From assembly GCF_949296715.1 (NCBI RefSeq), contig NZ_CASFQD010000009.1:1-8959 (forward strand): a stretch of DNA of 8,959 bases. Reading direction: 5' to 3'. A program made the position numbers and the translations under genes. Positions 5,278-8,959 of this stretch are shown piece after piece. This DNA comes from an uncultured Alistipes sp. (GTDB lineage: Bacteria > Bacteroidota > Bacteroidia > Bacteroidales > Rikenellaceae). Below the pieces are notes generated by a model, which saw only the letters and a list, made by a program, of their open reading frames with translations, was not told where the DNA came from and searched no databases. The stretch's first letter is position 1. Each line of letters begins with the position of its first letter.

Positions 5278-6408
5278 TTACTCCAGACGGCGCGATCCGT
5301 CGGAGATCACCACGTCGTAGATCTTCGGCTCATGGCCGTAGCGGGCGTTGAAACGCTCCCTGGCCGTTGCGATGAAGCTGTCGTAGAGTTCGTCCTTGAC
5401 CAGGTTGATCGTGCAGCCACCGAAACCGCCGCCCATGATGCGCGATCCCGTAACGCCGCACTCCTCGGCGACCGTAGCCAGGAAGTCGAGCTCCTCGCAC
5501 GACACCTCGTAGTCCTTCGACATGCCCCAGTGCGTCTCGTACATCCGCTTGCCGACCGTCTCGTAATCGCCCTTCTCGAGCGCATCGCAGACATCCAGCA
5601 CACGACGCTCCTCACCGATCACATAGCGGGCACGCTTGTAATCCTCCTCGGAGATCCGATCCTTGACGGCATCGAGCTGCTCCATCGTCGCTCCGCGCAG
5701 GAACTCCTGACCGAGCACTTTGGCGACACGCTCGCACGAAGCACGGCGGTCGTTGTAGGGCGAGCCCACCAGTTCGTGCTTCACGCGCGAATCGACGAGC
5801 ACCAGCCGGTAGCCCTTCGGGTCGAACGGGAAGTAGGCATACTCCATAGAACGGCAGTCGAGGCGCATCAGGCACCCTTTCTTGCCGAAGACCGAGGCGA
5901 ACTGGTCCATGATACCGCAGTTCACGCCGCAGTAGTTATGCTCGGTAGCCTGGCCGATCCGGGCCAGCTCGAACTTGTCGATCCCGCAGTTGTACAGGTC
6001 GTTCAGCGCAAAGGCATAGGTCGATTCGAGAGCCGCCGACGAGGACATGCCCGCACCCAGGGGCACATCGCCCGCAAAGGCCGTATCGAAACCGCCGATC
6101 ACACCGCCCCGCTTCTGAATCTCCCGGCAGACGCCGAAAATGTAACGGGCCCACGACTCGGCCGGCTTGTCCTCCTCCTTCAGCCCGAACTCCGACGACT
6201 CGCCCAGATCGCAGGCATAAGCCCGCACGCGGTCCGTACCGTTGAGACGGATCGCCGCGACGATTCCCTTGTCCACCGCTCCGGGGAAGACGAACCCGCC
6301 GTTGTAGTCGGTATGTTCGCCGATCAGATTGATACGCCCGGGCGAAGTGTAAAGCAGAGCGCCGGCACCGAACAGCTCCTCGAATTTCTTGATGACTTTC
6401 TCTTTCAT
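5278..6408 (-). CDS. galK: Galactokinase GalK
   Basis: Cytosolic GHMP-family kinase that phosphorylates alpha-D-galactose to galactose 1-phosphate with ATP, the entry to the Leloir pathway. The 376 residues match the usual length. The galactokinase signature GRINLIGEHTDYNGG lies at 24-38 (R25, E31, D34). The ATP loop PLGAGMSSSAA is at 116-126, the catalytic aspartate D168 lies in GIMDQFAS, and the third motif GGGFGGCT is at 326-333. All active-site residues seen are intact. The ATG giving MKEKVIKKF is used, as it places the signature at the normal distance. No galactose mutarotase, galT or transporter is adjacent, so it appears to be a single-gene transcript ending at the shared terminator. 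A - strand TATTTTTG lies 91-98 bases upstream. Confidence 0.97.
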   Translation of the reverse strand: MKEKVIKKFEELFGAGALLYTSPGRINLIGEHTDYNGGFVFPGAVDKGIVAAIRLNGTDRVRAYACDLGESSEFGLKEEDKPAESWARYIFGVCREIQKRGGVIGGFDTAFAGDVPLGAGMSSSAALESTYAFALNDLYNCGIDKFELARIGQATEHNYCGVNCGIMDQFASVFGKKGCLMRLDCRSMEYAYFPFDPKGYRLVLVDSRVKHELVGSPYNDRRASCERVAKVLGQEFLRGATMEQLDAVKDRISEEDYKRARYVIGEERRVLDVCDALEKGDYETVGKRMYETHWGMSKDYEVSCEELDFLATVAEECGVTGSRIMGGGFGGCTINLVKDELYDSFIATARERFNARYGHEPKIYDVVISDGSRRLE

Positions 6409-6588
6409 GTTATCGTTGGTTGGTTAGTTTGCTGCATTCGCATCATACGAAGATACAAAAAAATCCCGAATTTCCCGGCATCCCGGGCCCGAATCGCTCA
6501 AAAATAGCCCGGTTTGCCCGCAAAGAGGCTTTTCCCGGGCCGGAATCTCCGACTTTTCACTATTTTTGCATGACAAAATACCACAACC
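6409..6588. promoter_or_regulatory. Divergent promoter region of galK and the phosphodiesterase gene
   Basis: On the - strand, TATTTTTG (6506-6499) is a full -7 match for galK; a nearer, weaker candidate is TATCTTCG (6455-6448). On the + strand, TATTTTTG (6561-6568) serves the phosphodiesterase gene with a leader of roughly 15-20 bases. No well-spaced -33 partner was found for either. The 9-base word TCCCGGGCC occurs at 6481-6489 and 6533-6541, and GGTT is repeated near the galK start (6418-6425). No clear operator stands out. Confidence 0.5.
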
Positions 6589-7350
6589 ATGATCCGACAC
6601 ACGCTGCTTCTTGCCCTTCTGCTCGCGGCAGGCCTCCATGCCGCCGCCCAACCCCGCGTCATCACCCACCGCGGATACTGGACCGCCCCCGGATCGGCCC
6701 AGAACTCGATCGCCTCGTTCACCAAGGCCGATTCGATCGGCGTGTACGGGTCGGAGATGGACGTATGGCTGACCGGCGACGACCGTCTGGTGGTCAATCA
6801 CGACCAGACGATCCGCGGCGTCGGCATCGACATGGCCCGCGACAAGGCGCGCCTCATCACACAGGTCGTCCTGCCGAACGGCGAGCGGATCCCGACACTC
6901 GACGCCTATCTGAAATGCGCCGCTGCACACCCGGCAACCCGCCTGATTCTTGAACTGAAGACACTGTCCTATCCCCGTGAGGATATTGCGGTACGCAAAG
7001 TCGTACAACGCTTGAAGCGGTACGGACTGCTCGAGCGCACCGACTTCATCTCCTTCTCGCTCAACGCCTGCATCGAGTTCCGCAAACGCCTGCCCGAAGC
7101 ACGCATCTACTACCTGGCCGGGGATCTCTCGCCGCAGAGCATCCGGCGCATCGGCCTTACGGGAATCGACTACGCCGCAGAGGTTCTCCACCAGCATCCC
7201 GAATGGGTCGCCCAGGCCCATGACCTGGGGCTCGAGGTCAATGTGTGGACGGTAGATTCGGAGGAGGAGATGCGCCATTTCATCGATTTAGGCGTAGATT
7301 ACATCACCACCGACTATCCCGAACGGCTGCAGGCCCTGCTTGCCGAGTAG
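6589..7350 (+). CDS. Secreted glycerophosphodiester phosphodiesterase (GDPD family)
   Basis: 253-residue enzyme expected to hydrolyse glycerophosphodiesters (deacylated phospholipids) to glycerol 3-phosphate and an alcohol, in the periplasm. An N-terminal signal peptide (MIRHTLLLALLLAAGLHAAA) is followed directly by QP, so type I cleavage after residue 20 is likely; no lipobox cysteine is present. The GDPD set is visible: H27-R28-G29, then a QNS variant of the usual ENT motif at 38-40. Metal ligands E56 and D58 lie in SEMDVW, the second catalytic histidine is in NHDQ (H71-D72), and ELK has E122. The C-terminal barrel strands VNVWTVD and DYITTDYPE also fit. Substrate head group is not predictable, and some relatives act on other phosphodiesters. 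It appears to be transcribed alone. Confidence 0.92.
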   Translation: MIRHTLLLALLLAAGLHAAAQPRVITHRGYWTAPGSAQNSIASFTKADSIGVYGSEMDVWLTGDDRLVVNHDQTIRGVGIDMARDKARLITQVVLPNGERIPTLDAYLKCAAAHPATRLILELKTLSYPREDIAVRKVVQRLKRYGLLERTDFISFSLNACIEFRKRLPEARIYYLAGDLSPQSIRRIGLTGIDYAAEVLHQHPEWVAQAHDLGLEVNVWTVDSEEEMRHFIDLGVDYITTDYPERLQALLAE

Positions 7351-7367
7351 TTCCGACGCATCAAGAC

Positions 7368-7402
7368 GAGGCGGCGTACAGGGAACACCCGTACGCCGCC
7401 TC
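7368..7402. terminator. Hairpin between convergent phosphodiesterase and DeoR genes
   Basis: Arms 7368-7379 and 7391-7402 (GAGGCGGCGTAC with GTACGCCGCCTC) form a perfect 12-bp stem with an 11-base loop, midway between two convergent genes. The downstream T-tracts are short on both sides (GCCTTT on +, GTCTTG on -), so it is a weak or bidirectional terminator. Confidence 0.65.
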
Positions 7403-7421
7403 GCCTTTCAGGGACGCCGTC

Positions 7422-8216
7422 TCAAAGATCGACGACCGTAACCTCGATGCCCCGCTCGCGCAGCCGCTCCAGATAGAGCGGCTGGATATTACTGTCGGTG
7501 ATGATCCGGTCCACGGACTCCAGATCGCAGATCTTGCTGAATCCCCGGCGGCCGAACTTCGAACTGTCGGCAAGCACCACGACCTTCTGCGCCGCCTCGA
7601 TCATTGCCCGGTTGAGCGACGCCTCGAGCATGTTGGTCGTCGTCAGACCGAATTCGGGATCGACGCCGTCCACGCCGATGAAAAGTTTGCTGCAGTTGAA
7701 ATTGCGCAGCATCTGCTCGGCAAAGGGGCCCACGACGGACACTGAACTGGTACGCGTAATGCCACCCAGCTGGATCACGTCGATATCGGGATCCTGCGAA
7801 AGGATCTGCGTTACGGGAACCGCGGCCGTGATGACCGTGAGTCGTCCTTCGGGCTTGATCTCCCTGGCCAGGAAGGCCATCGTCGTTCCCGAAGCGATGA
7901 TGATCGAGTCGTTCTGCGCGATGAGGGCCGCCGCAGCCGCACCGATCGCCTGCTTCTCGACCACATTTTTCTTCTCCTTCTCATTCACATGGCGGTCGCT
8001 GATATAGGGGCTGATCAGGATGGCGCTGCCATGCGTGCGGTAGAGTTTTTTCTGCTGCTCAAGATACGAGAGGTCCTTGCGGATGGTTACTTCCGAAACC
8101 CGGAACCGCTCGGAAAGCTGTGCCACGGAGATCGACCCGCTCTGCTGCAACAGCGCAAGAATCCGGCTGTGCCGTTCGGGAAGGCTCAAATTGGGTTCTT
8201 CGTCCGTTCTACTCAT
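7422..8216 (-). CDS. DeoR/GlpR-family transcriptional repressor
   Basis: 264-residue regulator of the usual DeoR length. An N-terminal winged helix-turn-helix spans about 13-68, with ISVAQLSERFRVSEVTIRKDL as the recognition unit (the family's TIRRDL has K here). The C-terminal DeoR sensor domain, related to ribose-5-phosphate isomerase folds, shows ASGTT at 108-112, GVDGVDPEFGLTT at 181-193 and ADSSKFG at 216-222. Such proteins repress sugar, polyol or nucleoside catabolic operons and are relieved by a phosphorylated sugar. No target operon is visible: the next gene downstream is convergent, and the upstream neighbour is an insertion sequence that may have displaced it. A possible promoter is TTG (8283-8281), 19 bases, then TAAATTGC (8261-8254), which matches the consensus imperfectly. 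The leader carries a GGTATG direct repeat (8222-8236). Confidence 0.93.
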   Translation of the reverse strand: MSRTDEEPNLSLPERHSRILALLQQSGSISVAQLSERFRVSEVTIRKDLSYLEQQKKLYRTHGSAILISPYISDRHVNEKEKKNVVEKQAIGAAAAALIAQNDSIIIASGTTMAFLAREIKPEGRLTVITAAVPVTQILSQDPDIDVIQLGGITRTSSVSVVGPFAEQMLRNFNCSKLFIGVDGVDPEFGLTTTNMLEASLNRAMIEAAQKVVVLADSSKFGRRGFSKICDLESVDRIITDSNIQPLYLERLRERGIEVTVVDL

Positions 8217-8358
8217 AATACGGTATGGTTGGTATGATATATCGAATGAATATGCAATTTAGAAAAAAATATCGGAATAACAATATCTCTTCCCCCACAA
8301 AATGCAGAATCCCGTCTTCCCGAAGCCCGTTTTTTTGCCGAAGTGCGGAACTCAACGC

Positions 8359-8389
8359 TTTGAAATCCGGGGAAACATTGCTATTTTTA
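8359..8389 (+). promoter_or_regulatory. Promoter-like sequence ending at the insertion sequence border
   Basis: TTTG at 8359-8362 and TATTTTTA at 8382-8389 are 19 bases apart, the spacing of a Bacteroidetes promoter; only the last base of the -7 box departs from TAnnTTTG. It points away from the DeoR gene and into the insertion sequence. It may be the promoter of a divergent gene that the element separated from its start. Confidence 0.4.
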
Positions 8390-8959
8390 GAAGCTGTTTA
8401 AATTTTATTCAAAAATAATTTTATGGCAGCGACTTGCAGCATGGCTTCGTGTGTGTCAGCTCTGTACTCGTAGTCAATGGTCAGTCTCCTGAAGTTTTCA
8501 AGCCAGGAGAAAGTGCGCTCTACAATCCATCTTTTTGGCATGGGAAGAAATCTGTCCGTGTGTTTGTCAGACCTGAGTACGACATCCAGGTCGCAATGCA
8601 GCAGTCTCATGACCGTGTTCCTGACAGTCTCGCCCCTGTAACCTCCGTCCGCCAGAATCCGTTTCAGCCCAGGGAATTTGTATCTCATGGATTCGAACAC
8701 CTCTTCCGCCCCTACGCTGTCATGGACGTTAGCCGGATGGACTCTCACTGACATGGGCAGCCCCAGAGTGTCAACCACTATGTGCTCCTTCCTGCCCTTT
8801 ATCTTTTTGTTTCCGTCTATTCCCCTTTGACCATCAATATGATGGGAGGTCCTGACACTCCTTGAGTCGATGATCCCAAGGCTGGGACTCTCCGCCCTGC
8901 CCGAAAGACGGCGGACAATGCCGCGGAGGGTGTCGAAGATCTCTTCAAGCAGGCCCTCG
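8390..8959 (-). mobile_element. IS5-type insertion sequence, one end, continuing past the window
   Basis: The element is recognised by its transposase. The visible end is placed just outside the stop codon at GAAGCTGTTTAAA (8390 onward), a plausible terminal repeat, and the TA at 8388-8389 could be the target duplication. The other end lies beyond the window, so neither the repeat nor the duplication can be confirmed. Its base composition and codon choice are less GC-rich than the neighbouring genes, as expected of an acquired element. Confidence 0.75.
8398..8959 (-). CDS. IS5-family DDE transposase, C-terminal 186 residues
   Basis: The frame is open from the window edge to a TAA at 8400-8398; the N-terminus is outside. 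The visible part carries a whole catalytic triad: D31 in GIIDSRSV, D104 in ILADGGYRG and E147 in WIVERTFSWLENFRRL (numbered from the window edge). Between them lies GRKEHIVVDTLGLPMSVRVHPANVHDS, typical of IS5-group enzymes close to IS427. No stop or frameshift interrupts this part, so it may be active. In some relatives the protein is made from two overlapping frames; the upstream part needed to tell is missing. The enzyme cuts and joins the element ends. Confidence 0.93.
   Translation of the reverse strand, partial: EGLLEEIFDTLRGIVRRLSGRAESPSLGIIDSRSVRTSHHIDGQRGIDGNKKIKGRKEHIVVDTLGLPMSVRVHPANVHDSVGAEEVFESMRYKFPGLKRILADGGYRGETVRNTVMRLLHCDLDVVLRSDKHTDRFLPMPKRWIVERTFSWLENFRRLTIDYEYRADTHEAMLQVAAIKLFLNKI

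Noticed and set aside
4744..6507. A 587-codon open frame on the + strand across galK
   Set aside because: It lies antisense to galK and overlaps the GNAT gene in another frame. Its product is rich in Arg, His and Ala with no family motif, as expected when GC-rich coding DNA is read in the wrong frame, whereas galK and the GNAT protein have complete motifs.
6424..7278. A 284-codon - strand open frame across the phosphodiesterase gene
   Set aside because: Antisense to a gene with a signal peptide and a full GDPD residue set; the product has no family features and runs through the galK promoter region.
8222..8236. GGTATG direct repeat in the DeoR leader as a CRISPR-like or operator repeat
   Set aside because: Only two 6-base copies are present; too short and too few for an array, and not distinct enough to claim an operator.

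Overview
The window looks like a chromosomal piece of a high-GC member of the Bacteroidales, most likely Alistipes or a close relative. Three things point there. Promoters fit the Bacteroidetes sigma consensus (TTTG about 19-20 bases before TAnnTTTG) and start codons lack Shine-Dalgarno motifs. There is a lipoprotein with the acidic post-cysteine residues typical of surface export in this phylum. Coding DNA is GC-rich while promoters are AT-rich. The genus is an inference from gene style, not a database match.

Layout, left to right. (1) 1-1116, + strand: the end of a protein that resembles the C-terminus of the long NagB-like deaminases of Bacteroidales, then a complete glucosamine-6-phosphate deaminase (nagB). 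A perfect 18-bp hairpin lies between them and a palindromic terminator follows. (2) 1157-2330, - strand: a cobalamin riboswitch, a long leader, and one gene for a DUF4465-type lipoprotein with its own terminator. This looks like a single-gene, vitamin B12-controlled cell-surface unit, possibly a cobamide-binding lipoprotein. (3) 2344-3319, + strand: fabD (malonyl-CoA:ACP transacylase), transcribed divergently from the riboswitch out of a compact, nearly symmetric promoter region. (4) 3342-5256, + strand: a ROK-family sugar-responsive repressor whose stop codon overlaps the start of a GNAT acetyltransferase, with a good promoter and an AT-rich inverted repeat upstream. (5) 5278-6408, - strand: galactokinase (galK), convergent with the GNAT gene across a shared bidirectional terminator. 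(6) 6589-7350, + strand: a secreted glycerophosphodiester phosphodiesterase. (7) 7422-8216, - strand: a DeoR/GlpR-type sugar-operon repressor. (8) 8390-8959, - strand: the 3' part of an IS5-type insertion sequence running off the window edge, inserted beside what looks like an older + strand promoter.

The common theme is carbohydrate handling: amino-sugar entry into glycolysis, galactose phosphorylation, and two sugar-type repressors. A fatty-acid housekeeping gene and a B12-responsive surface lipoprotein sit among them. No catabolic operon with transporter, SusC/D pair or glycoside hydrolase is present, so the targets of the two repressors cannot be read from the window. No tRNA, rRNA, CRISPR array or defence system was seen. 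The most rewarding feature is the riboswitch-lipoprotein unit, which stands alone without btuB, btuG or other transport genes in view.
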